Assembly: GCA_964640665.1 (NCBI GenBank) | Contig: CAZXHT010000017.1 | Span: 16,619-80,618, forward strand | Direction of reading: 5' to 3' | DNA from: DATKYQ01 sp964640665 | GTDB taxonomy: Bacteria > Myxococcota > B64-G9 | DNA: 64,000 nt | Shown: positions 32,759-40,458 of the stretch, piece by piece | Numbering within the stretch: the first letter of the stretch is position 1 | Layout: the number at the start of each line of letters is the position of its first letter | Position numbers and translations under genes: made by a program | Notes under the pieces: generated by a model | The model's input: only the letters and a program-made list of their open reading frames with translations | Databases searched by the model: none | What the model was told of the DNA's origin: nothing

Positions 32759-33901
32759 TCATCCAGTGCCGCTTTGAATAACGTGCGGGTACTCTGCCGA
32801 GCGCTTCTGGAAAGAGAGGGCCTTGGGGTTTTGGATCAGCCCGTCGCGGATCTCCAACGCGCGACGCAAGGTCTCGTCATCGTCCCAGGCCTCGGGGCCG
32901 GACATTACCTTCTCGAGATATGTGACCACGACGCGTGAGATCTCCCAAGAGGCAGCGCGCCAGCAGTAGCTTGGCGTGTGATCCACCGCGTAGTAGGTGA
33001 TCCGGCCGACGTCTAAGGTCGGCTGCTCGAAGGAGGTCGGTCGGGCGAAGGGGAAGCCCATCTCGAGGTCGCAGCTGACGTCGACGATCAGCGCTCCGGG
33101 CTTGAGCCGTCGTTCCTCGTCGGTCTGGATGAACATCAGCGGGTTATCGGTGTCCTGGAGGATACCATTGACGATAACGTCGGCCTCGGCCAGCGCCTCG
33201 ATCATCGGGCGTTTGTTGCCGTCCTCGTCGAAGACCACGACCTTGCCGCCCTCGGCGGCCATCCGGCCGTAACGGCAACCAAGCACCTGGTCGTGCACCG
33301 CGCAGGGGGGGCGCTGGGTGTAGACCGTTATCTCCTCGATGCCGCGACCGCGCAGGGCATAGACCGCGCCTCGGCTGACCGAACCGAAGCTTATCACCAC
33401 CGCCTTTAGCGCCGGGCCGTAGTTGCCATCCATCCCACCCAGTCCCAGCGCGTGAATCACGCCGCAGTAGCCCGCCATCTCGTTGTTGCGGTAGAAGAGG
33501 TGCAAGTCCCGTGCGCCGTTCTTCCAGGTGAACATGGCCTCCCAGGCGACCAGAGTCAGTCGCTTGTCGATCGCCTGTTGGGTGATCTCCCGCTGCTGGA
33601 CGCAGTGCGGCCAGCCCCAGAGGACCCCCCCTCGGCGCATCTCGCCGAGGTCTTCGGCCAGCGGCTTGGGGAGCAGCACAATCTCCGATTCGCGCATCAG
33701 CTGCTCGCGGCCGGCAAGCGGGCCGAAGCGCTGCGCTATTTCGTCGTCGGATATACCGAAGGGGATTCCGTAGCCGCGCTCGAAGGTGATCTTGGCCGCC
33801 AGCTTATCTGATATCCGGCCGAAGTGGGCGGGGTGGACAGGCACCCGATGCTCGTTCTCCTTGCGCGCGCAGGCAATTACCCCGAGGTTCAGGTATTTCA
33901 T
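32759..33901 (-). CDS. Alanine dehydrogenase / N5-(carboxyethyl)ornithine synthase-like NAD(P) enzyme
   Basis: A 380-residue soluble enzyme of the alanine dehydrogenase/transhydrogenase family. N-terminal substrate-side motifs are ENEHRVPVHPAHF (the Arg and Lys/His that bind the keto acid in the family) and VLLPKPLAEDL. The middle has LTLVAWEAMFTW and the nucleotide-binding region has VVISFGSVSRGAVYAL, a Rossmann variant without a strict GxGxxG. The gene length and the DLHLFYRNNEMAGYCGVIHA segment point to the N5-carboxyethyl-ornithine synthase branch, which reductively joins ornithine and pyruvate, but lysine-type (saccharopine) enzymes are similar. The start is at ATG 33901 with GGAAAG upstream. 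It is divergent from the next gene with 170 bp between and has no operon partner. Confidence 0.6.
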   Translation of the reverse strand: MKYLNLGVIACARKENEHRVPVHPAHFGRISDKLAAKITFERGYGIPFGISDDEIAQRFGPLAGREQLMRESEIVLLPKPLAEDLGEMRRGGVLWGWPHCVQQREITQQAIDKRLTLVAWEAMFTWKNGARDLHLFYRNNEMAGYCGVIHALGLGGMDGNYGPALKAVVISFGSVSRGAVYALRGRGIEEITVYTQRPPCAVHDQVLGCRYGRMAAEGGKVVVFDEDGNKRPMIEALAEADVIVNGILQDTDNPLMFIQTDEERRLKPGALIVDVSCDLEMGFPFARPTSFEQPTLDVGRITYYAVDHTPSYCWRAASWEISRVVVTYLEKVMSGPEAWDDDETLRRALEIRDGLIQNPKALSFQKRSAEYPHVIQSGTG

Positions 33902-34071
33902 TTTCTCTCGCTTTCCTTAGGCAATGGGCGGCGACCGCAACCAGGGCAATCAGCCATCAATTTCCTACCACGGACGCTTTGGAGTTACAATTTTACTCTC
34001 CGCTTCCTGCAACGACGACTCCGATTCGGGCGACTTGACTGCCAGAGCAAGCAATGATCTAACTGGGTTCG

Positions 34072-34788
34072 ATGCGTGAATGGATATTCAAAAACAGGTT
34101 GATGGTAATCTTAGGCGCTTTCGTTGTGGCCCTGGCTGCCGCCGTGACCCAAAATCTTTGGGTCGACAGCGAATGGATCTGGATCCGGCCATTGGCGCTT
34201 TGGCCGGATGTTCCCTGGGCACCAACGGCGGTCTTGATTGGATCCGGTCTGCTGTGCTTGTTTGCTTTCGGACTGCGCACCGCTGCCGAAGCACGTTTGC
34301 GCGAGGTGGTGTACGGGCAAGGAGAAACCGCCGGTTTCATCACCCAGGGTCCTTTCGCCTGGTTGCGCAACCCTCTCTATCTCGGAACCTGGAGTTTTTT
34401 CTCCGGGGCGGTGGCGTTATGGACGCCGGCCTTGATTTGGCTGAGCCTTTCCCTGTTGTTCTTTTTCGCCCTGGACGCCATGGTCCGTCATGAAGAAACG
34501 ATCCTGACCAATCAATATGGAGACGAATTCCAGGACTATTGCCGCCGAGTCAGGCGCTGGTTACCCTGGCCCCGACGTTCACCGACGACATCTGCTCCCG
34601 CGGCGTCTGATTATGCCTGGGCGGCCCTGGGCAACCTGGGCCTGGGTAGCCTGGGTTTGTTCCGGATCGCCATCGCACTGGACCTGCCGGTCCGCTATGC
34701 CGGCCCCGTCAACGTTGTCTGTCTTGTCATTTGGATAGCGGTGGTGGTGTCCCGGCGCTATGATCGAACCGAGACCGAAGAAAAATAG
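34072..34788 (+). CDS. Isoprenylcysteine methyltransferase-like (PEMT/ICMT) integral membrane protein
   Basis: The 238-residue protein has five or six predicted membrane segments (MVILGAFVVALAAAV; VLIGSGLLCLFAFGL; LIWLSLSLLFFFAL; and a final VVCLVIWIAVVV). The C-terminal half has the ICMT/PEMT signature: TQGPFAWLRNPLYLGTW, then HEETILTNQYGDEFQDYC and VRRWLPWP. In this family the motif binds AdoMet and the RNP-Y and E-x(n)-Y residues help. It methylates isoprenylated Cys or lipid head groups in other organisms. The bacterial substrate is unknown. The start lacks a ribosome site, but the first Met gives a sensible MREWIFKNRL. It is followed by the SpmAB gene after 74 bp. Confidence 0.7.
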   Translation: MREWIFKNRLMVILGAFVVALAAAVTQNLWVDSEWIWIRPLALWPDVPWAPTAVLIGSGLLCLFAFGLRTAAEARLREVVYGQGETAGFITQGPFAWLRNPLYLGTWSFFSGAVALWTPALIWLSLSLLFFFALDAMVRHEETILTNQYGDEFQDYCRRVRRWLPWPRRSPTTSAPAASDYAWAALGNLGLGSLGLFRIAIALDLPVRYAGPVNVVCLVIWIAVVVSRRYDRTETEEK

Positions 34789-34862
34789 AATTTTTTGACA
34801 ACTGGTGCCCAACGGAGACACTAGGGGATGAGACCGGTAGTAAATTGCGGGAGTGTGGCCCG

Positions 34863-36194
34863 ATGATGAACTGGATCTGGCTCGGTATCGTGATCGCCTC
34901 CATCCTGGTCGCCGGCTTCACCGGCAACATGCACCAGGTGACCATCCGCTCGTTCGACTCGGCCAGGGAAGCGGTCGAACTGGCCATCAAGTTGATCGGG
35001 ATCATGGCCTTGTGGCTTGGCATCATGAAGGTCGTTTCCGACGCCGGCCTGCTGCGCATCATCGCCCGCTGGCTGCGGCGGCCGATGCGCTGGCTGTTTC
35101 CCGACGTGCCCGAGGACCACCCGGCCATGAGCGCCATGATCATGAACTTCGGCGCCAACATGCTGGGCCTGGCCAACGCGGCCACTCCGTTCGGCATCGT
35201 GGCCATGATCGAACTCAACAAGCTCAATAAACGCAAGGGCACAGCCAGCGACGCCATGTGCCTGTTTCTGGCCATCAACACTTCGAGCCTGGCGCTTCTG
35301 CCCACCGGCGTGATGGGATTCCGGGCCGCGGCCGGCTCTCTGGATCCGGCCTCCATCTGGCTTCCGACACTGTTCACCACGACTTGTTCGACTCTGGTCG
35401 GCATCCTTGCCGCCAAGTTGTTCATGCGCCTTCGACGTTTCAGGATCGAGAACTACCCCGAAGTGGAAGAGGCTGAGACAGACTTGCCAGCAAAGGTCGA
35501 CCCTGCCGGCGTCGTAAAACAGGCCTTCGAGAAAATCGAACGGGCCGGCTGGAAGACCCGAACCTTCGTCTGGCTGTGCGTGGCGGCGTTTCTTGCAGCC
35601 GCGGTCTCGAACTATTGGCAGTGGTGGGGAAGCCCGGAAGCGGCCGGGGTCGGCAGCCGGCCGGTCTTCATGATCAAGGACTTCTTTTCCAACTGGGCCG
35701 TCCCGGCTTTAATGGGCGGGCTGCTGCTCTTCGGTCTGTCGCGCAAGGTGCGCGTCTACGAGTCGCTGGTCGAGGGAGCCAAGGAAGGCTTCCGGGTGGC
35801 GGTGCGCATCATCCCCTACCTGGTGGCCATCATCGTCGCCGTGGCCATGTTCAAGGCCTCGGGCGCGATGGAATTGCTGCAGGCCTCGCTGGGGAAAGTG
35901 ACCGGCGCCCTGGGCATGCCCACCGAGGCGCTGCCCATGGCAGTCATCCGCCCGCTGTCCGGAAGCGGCGCCTTCGCCTACATGGGCTCGATTTTCACCG
36001 AGTACGGACCGGACTCGTTCATCGGGCAGATGGTCTCGGTGATGCAAGGCAGCACCGAGACCACGCTATACGTTTTAGCCGTCTACTTCGGCGCGGTCGG
36101 TGTCAGCCGCGTCAGGCACGCGCTTTTGGCCGGGTTGACGGCTGACATGGCCGGCATCATCGCCGCGGTCGGCTTTAGTAACCTGTTTTTCTAG
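34863..36194 (+). CDS. Spore maturation-like protein, SpmA-SpmB fusion (nucleoside recognition/Gate domains)
   Basis: The start is ATG 34863, since GGGAG lies about 10 bp upstream. The 443-residue inner-membrane protein has two Gate (nucleoside-recognition) domains. The first half resembles SpmA (MNWIWLGIVIASILVAGFTG, SAMIMNFGANMLGLANAATP). The second half resembles SpmB (GAMELLQASLGKVTG, IRPLSGSGAFAYMGSIFTEY, YFGAVGVSRVRHALLAGLTA). In Bacillus the two are separate proteins that help dehydrate the spore core. Fused and separate copies occur widely in non-sporulating Gram-negatives, where the substrate is unknown. The join is a charged linker around residues 200-240 (EVEEAETDLPAKVD). No other sporulation gene is seen here. 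Confidence 0.85.
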   Translation: MMNWIWLGIVIASILVAGFTGNMHQVTIRSFDSAREAVELAIKLIGIMALWLGIMKVVSDAGLLRIIARWLRRPMRWLFPDVPEDHPAMSAMIMNFGANMLGLANAATPFGIVAMIELNKLNKRKGTASDAMCLFLAINTSSLALLPTGVMGFRAAAGSLDPASIWLPTLFTTTCSTLVGILAAKLFMRLRRFRIENYPEVEEAETDLPAKVDPAGVVKQAFEKIERAGWKTRTFVWLCVAAFLAAAVSNYWQWWGSPEAAGVGSRPVFMIKDFFSNWAVPALMGGLLLFGLSRKVRVYESLVEGAKEGFRVAVRIIPYLVAIIVAVAMFKASGAMELLQASLGKVTGALGMPTEALPMAVIRPLSGSGAFAYMGSIFTEYGPDSFIGQMVSVMQGSTETTLYVLAVYFGAVGVSRVRHALLAGLTADMAGIIAAVGFSNLFF

Positions 36195-36383
36195 GTGCCG
36201 GGATTGTTACAGGCGTGGTGTCCAAATATTCGGACGACCCTTGATTCATGCCTAATCGCCCTTCTGGTGTTATATACGGAAAAGCAATTTGTTTGAAAAC
36301 GATCGATAACACTGGCCATCAGAAGCGAAGACATGCGTGCTATGACAAATCAACGCGCACCACGACTGTGGATTTTGCTCAAA

Positions 36384-36690
36384 TCAAGTAGCGAGGATGT
36401 TACGAAAAGCTTTTGTGAAAAGTGGATCTCGATCGCAGATGAGAAAGCGATAGTGCCGCAGGAAGCCATCGAAAACATCCGTGAGATTTCGTGTGATCTG
36501 CTCCATCCACACCCCTTGCGGTTCGTACTTGATCCCAGCCACCTCGACCTGCCTTGTGGCAAACTTGATGACGAAGAATACGTGGTAGCGCACCAAAATC
36601 GACTGGGACAAGGTCGAGGAAGTCGCCCTGGCCTTGGTGTGCATGACCCTGCATGTGTCGCTGCGCTGATGTCAACGATACGAGCCAAGT
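36384..36690 (-). pseudogene. Remnant of an integrase-core transposase (rve/DDE), frameshifted and truncated
   Basis: In one frame QGDFLDLVPVDF (a likely start of the first catalytic strand with its Asp) appears. In another, shifted by one base, LVRYHVFFVIKFATRQVEVA is followed by GIKYEPQGVWMEQ, then TRNLTDV and YRFLICDRDPLFTKAFRNIL, the second Asp region of rve-type integrases. A TGA ends it at about 36384, and no third catalytic Glu follows. The copy overlaps the RCC1 gene's 3' end by about 20 bp. This is a dead insertion remnant next to a gene with different base composition. Confidence 0.6.
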
Positions 36691-38810
36691 GCTTCCACTG
36701 GCAGGGCATCATAGCGGCCCATCCCGACACCGAGCTGACCATAAGTGTTATCACCCCAACAGACCACTGTGCCGTTCGAGTGACGCGCACAAGCATGTCG
36801 ATCACCAACGCTAATCTCGGCTACCAGACCGAGATTGGGTATCTCCTTCGGCACAGTACCCAGCTTGACAGTATCTCCAAATAGGCCAACTTTGTGCTGG
36901 CTCACCCAGCAGTGCACCTCGCCGTTGTGACGGAGACCGCAAGCAAAGCCGGTCCCGACACCGATTTCAATTGCATCTCGAAGGTCCACCGATACCACTG
37001 CTTGCCTCGTTCCTTCGGCCAGATCTCCCCAACACGAAACGTTGCTTCCCAAGTCACGGGTACATCCATCAATAACTCCAAGCGACACCTCGACGAGGTT
37101 CGAGAACGCGGGAATGGGCCTTGGGCGAAGTCTGGGTGGTCCGTCGCGAATGGGCGGGCGTCCCCAACAATGAAGCTGGCCGTTCATAAGGATGGCGCAG
37201 CTCTGGCCATTTGCCAAAGCGAGTGCTTTGGTCCCGGTTAAACCTCGAACTCGAACCGGTTCTTTGCGGTCGTCCGTCGAGCCGTCCCCTAGCTGCCCCG
37301 CCCAATTAGACCCCATGCAGGAAATATCTCCCCGGCTGTGTATAACGCAAACATGGCTATCGCTGGCTGCGATGGTTCGAGCAGCTTTTATTCCAGGTAA
37401 GAGTCGTGGGGCAGGATCGAATCGCTCAATTTTTACAGATGGTGGTTGATTGCCCCAGCACAGAACCTGTCCAGACTCTTGAATCGCACAATGGAAACCA
37501 TTCCCACCAGCCAGACTCCTCACTCGCGCCACCCCCGGTACCTTTACAGGGATGTTTCGGGTTTCGCCAAATGGGGCTATCTGTTTACCATCGTTATGTC
37601 CCCAACAAACCACAGATGCGTCTCGCCTTCTGGCGCAAGTATGGAGGTAGCCCGCGGAGATCTCGGTAGCGTCGGTGAGCTTGACGACAGGCCGAAGCCC
37701 AACAGAAGCGTGCACACCTCCCTGACGGAAGAGGTTCAGCCCAAAACAAAGAACACGTTTGTTATGCAACATCGCACAGGTATGACTCCCTCCGCCAGCC
37801 ACAGCTACGACGTGCTTGGGAAGAGCTGCCCAGACTGGCACATTGCGCGTCGTCAGCGAACCATCACCGAGCTGACCAGATTCATTGTCGCCCCAGCACG
37901 CCAATTTTCCATCGGAGATGGCGCATGTGTGGTTATGGCCCGCAGATACCGCAGTCACTTTGGTGATGCTAGTCACCGTTTTCGGCACCGACGAGTTTTC
38001 AAAACCACCGCTGCCAAGCTGCCCCTGTTGGTTGCCACCCCAACAGATGGCGCGACCGCTCTGATTGACGACGCAAGTGTGGACCAACCCGGCGCTAATG
38101 GCGATGACGTCGCTCAAACCTGCCACTTCCCCCTCTCCATTGGGTGATATTGTTCCGATTCCGAGTTGGCCATAACGATTATCTCCCCAACATCGCACGG
38201 TCCCCTTTTGGAGTAAGGCGCAAGCATGATGTGGGCCAAGAGCAAGAGCCACGGCGTTGGAAATCGCTGCTATCGTGCGCGGACGTGCGTTGGTCTCTGG
38301 TTGTTTGTCAAGAAATGGAGACCCCCAACACGCTACTTTTCCGCCTTGATGAATGGCGCAGGTGCTGGAGCGGCTAGCGGCCAACGTCCGAGCTCCATCA
38401 ATCCCTTCCACTACAACAGGCCCAAAGCGTCCGGTCTCCTTCCGTCCTGCCTGGCCAGTGTTATTTAGCCCCCAGCAAGATACACGTCCGTCATTGTGGC
38501 GTGCGCATACGTGGTTTTCGCCAGCAGCGAGCTCCACCACATCCTTGATCCCATCGATTCGAACTGGCGGACTGCCGTCCATCGTCTTTAGGTTGGCGAC
38601 ATCCAATCCCCAACACCAGACTTCATTACGTTCACGGATAGCACAGGTGAAGTGAAAACCAGTTACTAAAGATCCAGCTACGCTAGGCTGCTCTAGGGAT
38701 AACCTATGTTTCTTGGAGCATTGGGGACAGCCAAACAGGGTCAGCACAACAATGATTCCCCAGCCGAGTCTCCAGTTCAATCGTATATGTTTGGCCCAAT
38801 ACAGCAACAA
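36672..38810 (-). CDS. RCC1-repeat lipoprotein (beta-propeller)
   Basis: The 712-residue product has a lipoprotein signal (GWGIIVVLTLFGC). The rest are tandem units of about 50 residues of the RCC1 type, for example VRCWGDNRYGQLGIGT, AGHNHTCAISDGKLACWGDN and ESGQLGDGS, each with CxWG and a G-Q-L-G turn. Two seven-bladed propellers fit the length. Most blades carry a conserved CAI/CA-H-x-G-x-V-x-CW pattern with paired Cys that may bridge. RCC1-like proteins of bacteria are often surface or effector proteins, and eukaryotic-like origin is possible. Base composition is lower in GC than the neighbours, and a transposase remnant lies at its 3' end, so recent transfer is likely. Partner and ligand are unknown. 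Confidence 0.85.
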   Translation of the reverse strand: MLLYWAKHIRLNWRLGWGIIVVLTLFGCPQCSKKHRLSLEQPSVAGSLVTGFHFTCAIRERNEVWCWGLDVANLKTMDGSPPVRIDGIKDVVELAAGENHVCARHNDGRVSCWGLNNTGQAGRKETGRFGPVVVEGIDGARTLAASRSSTCAIHQGGKVACWGSPFLDKQPETNARPRTIAAISNAVALALGPHHACALLQKGTVRCWGDNRYGQLGIGTISPNGEGEVAGLSDVIAISAGLVHTCVVNQSGRAICWGGNQQGQLGSGGFENSSVPKTVTSITKVTAVSAGHNHTCAISDGKLACWGDNESGQLGDGSLTTRNVPVWAALPKHVVAVAGGGSHTCAMLHNKRVLCFGLNLFRQGGVHASVGLRPVVKLTDATEISAGYLHTCARRRDASVVCWGHNDGKQIAPFGETRNIPVKVPGVARVRSLAGGNGFHCAIQESGQVLCWGNQPPSVKIERFDPAPRLLPGIKAARTIAASDSHVCVIHSRGDISCMGSNWAGQLGDGSTDDRKEPVRVRGLTGTKALALANGQSCAILMNGQLHCWGRPPIRDGPPRLRPRPIPAFSNLVEVSLGVIDGCTRDLGSNVSCWGDLAEGTRQAVVSVDLRDAIEIGVGTGFACGLRHNGEVHCWVSQHKVGLFGDTVKLGTVPKEIPNLGLVAEISVGDRHACARHSNGTVVCWGDNTYGQLGVGMGRYDALPVEALGSYR

Positions 38811-39394
38811 TGCTCCTATTCAGCGATAAGACACAAACATGCGCTTGAAGTTCCATTGTTTTGTTTGGTTTTTTGGTATTGGCACGATCAGCCGCAACAT
38901 GCATGTCGCTGGGCCTCGGCCAGTCCACCCTGTACCACACCTTGCAGTTCTTCCGCCTGTACCCGAACGGCTTGCCGCGCTCGCGGCTCAGGCGGGCCAT
39001 TCGCTCGGGCTCCTATCGCGGCCGGCCGGGTTGAGCCCAGCTGGCGTCGTTTTGCAGTTGGAACCTTTTTGGGTTCCGGCGCGCCGGCGAATGTCAGCTT
39101 CCGCCGGCCATCTCTCCGGTGATGGAGTCTGCACTGTAGTTTGGCTTGACGGTGGCCATGCCCTTGACCCGGCAGTCCGGCTCGATCAACTTCTCGGCCA
39201 CGGCGAACAAGATGGAAATCCCTTCGGGCGTGGTGTACGTAGCCCCAAGACAGGCAAAAATGATATGATTTCCGTCTAGGCACTTGAGACGCCGTGATCT
39301 TTACACTTGAGTCAGGTTTCATCGAAGCCACCAGACGCCCGCGAATCGGCCTTGTCCCGCGATTTTTGCGGGGCTAGTGGTTTATGGAGGTGGT
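38811..39394. other. Gene-poor stretch with possible gene remnants
   Basis: No intact gene is seen in 584 bp. The minus strand at 39300-39094 has an open stretch without a start (TTPEGISILFAVAEKLIEPD, then CRVKGMATVKPNYSADSITG and a TGA) that looks coding-like but whose family I cannot name. A second minus-strand frame from ATG 39000, with an AGGAG before it, reads GKPFGYRRKNCKVWYRVDWP and runs into the RCC1 gene's start. It may be a fragment. CCCGC-gattttt-GCGGG at 39355-39372 is a small hairpin without a U tract. Confidence 0.35.
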
Positions 39395-39609
39395 GTGCGC
39401 ATCGCCCGATCGATATTTTCCGTGTTGTTCTTGGTTGCATTACCTGTCCGCGGCGGGGAACAGTGCCCGACCGCTGAGTTCGCCCTGGCCATCGAGCAGG
39501 GGGACGTCAAGTCCACATCCGCTCTCCTTCCGACCTGGCGCTGAAGAAGGGCCGCGAGGATCTGGCGAAGCTGATCCGGGGGCATGCAGGGAGCGGTAAC
39601 ACCGAGTGA
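39395..39609 (+). pseudogene. Broken small ankyrin-repeat protein with signal peptide
   Basis: GTG 39395, with GGAGG 4 bp upstream, starts a frame with a clear signal peptide (VRIARSIFSVLFLVALPVRG) and then PTAEFALAIEQGDVKS, the first half of an ankyrin repeat. It stops at TGA 39542-39544. The other half of a repeat, VHIRSPSDLALKKGREDLAK followed by LIRGHAG and TGA at 39607-39609, appears in another frame just downstream. A deletion and frameshift broke a short ankyrin protein. Confidence 0.5.
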
Positions 39610-39700
39610 CAACAGGGACTTTGGAAACCTTCGTCCCCAACCGGCGCTCTCCAGATACAACGACATTTTCATGTAGCTACGTTACCCGCCGAGATGACTC

Positions 39701-39740
39701 TTGACAAAAGCCTCTGTAATAGTTATCATGACAACATGAT
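39701..39740 (+). promoter_or_regulatory. vapBC promoter with overlapping operator
   Basis: TTGACA (39701-39706) and TATCAT (39724-39729) are 17 bp apart. The perfect inverted repeat ATCATG-acaa-CATGAT (39725-39740) covers the -10 and the start site. Such a palindrome fits autorepression by the VapB ribbon-helix-helix protein, with or without VapC. Confidence 0.65.
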
Positions 39741-39766
39741 GTAATGATTAATCACGGAGATCGATC

Positions 39767-40015
39767 ATGATCAGAACGCAGGTCCAACTCGAGCACGAAC
39801 AATACGAGATGTTGCGCAAGCTTGCCCATCGACACAAGATCTCCATCTCGGAGACGGTTCGGAGGCTGATAAAAAAGGGCATGCGCATGGGCGTAGAGGA
39901 AGACCAACTGCCCGACGCGGGTAAATTGCTGAAGTTGTCGGGAATAGCGTCGAGTGGTCACGACGACATCGGCCGGCGCCATGACGACTACCTGGATGAA
40001 GATTTCGGGCAATGA
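39767..40015 (+). CDS. vapB: VapB-like antitoxin (ribbon-helix-helix)
   Basis: The 82-residue protein starts at ATG 39767 after GGAG (7 bp). Residues 2-40 look like a ribbon-helix-helix of the CopG/Arc type: strand IRTQVQL, helix EQYEMLRKLAHRHK, then ISISETVRRLIKKG. The acidic C-terminus (DDIGRRHDDYLDEDFGQ) is the part that should plug the toxin's active site. It is the first gene of a two-gene operon with a 4-bp overlap to vapC, and its promoter carries a matching palindrome. The type is class-II VapBC. Confidence 0.85.
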   Translation: MIRTQVQLEHEQYEMLRKLAHRHKISISETVRRLIKKGMRMGVEEDQLPDAGKLLKLSGIASSGHDDIGRRHDDYLDEDFGQ

Positions 40016-40413
40016 AGGCCGTCTTCGTTGATACCTCGGCGCTGCTTCCCTTGATGGATCGCGATGCGTCGGAGCATGACGAGGTCGTCGAAGCCGTTCG
40101 CGATCTGGCGGGTGAAAATACCCCCTTGTTCACCACCTCTTACACCCTGGTCGAAGCCGGCGCACTGGTTCGAAATCGCCTCGGGATCGAAGCCTTCCGG
40201 GCGCTCGGCTCGGTCGTTTTGGAAGCCGTGGAAATCGTCTGGGTGGACGAGGCGCTGCACCGAAAGGCGTGGCGCAAAGTCGCCTCCGCGGGTTCCAAGG
40301 GGCCCAGCCTGGTCGATTGGGTGAGTTTCATCACCATGAGAAATATGGGCATCGAACATGCCTTGACCCTCGACAGGCACTTTGTCGAGCAGGGGTTTTC
40401 GAAAATACCGTGA
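40012..40413 (+). CDS. vapC: VapC-like toxin, PIN-domain ribonuclease
   Basis: The 133-residue PIN protein overlaps vapB by ATGA. The four acidic residues of a PIN active site are present: VFVDTSALL (D7), SYTLVEAG (Glu), SLVDWVSF (Asp) and LTLDRHFVEQGF (Asp). These bind Mg or Mn and cut RNA. For VapC the usual targets are initiator tRNA, other tRNAs or the sarcin-ricin loop. The size fits the family. Toxin and antitoxin are both intact. The module lies next to a broken ankyrin gene and the RCC1/transposase area, so it may have arrived with them. Confidence 0.88.
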   Translation: MKAVFVDTSALLPLMDRDASEHDEVVEAVRDLAGENTPLFTTSYTLVEAGALVRNRLGIEAFRALGSVVLEAVEIVWVDEALHRKAWRKVASAGSKGPSLVDWVSFITMRNMGIEHALTLDRHFVEQGFSKIP

Positions 40414-40458
40414 TTCAGATACCTTTTTCCGGCAAATTTTGCTAGGCTAGCGGCTGAC

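Noticed and set aside
36300..36345. Possible third copy of the repeated promoter element (GGCCAGTGTTATC on the minus strand)
   Set aside because: Only about 13 bp match, the TTTCAT side is missing and spacing differs; no gene start is placed suitably.
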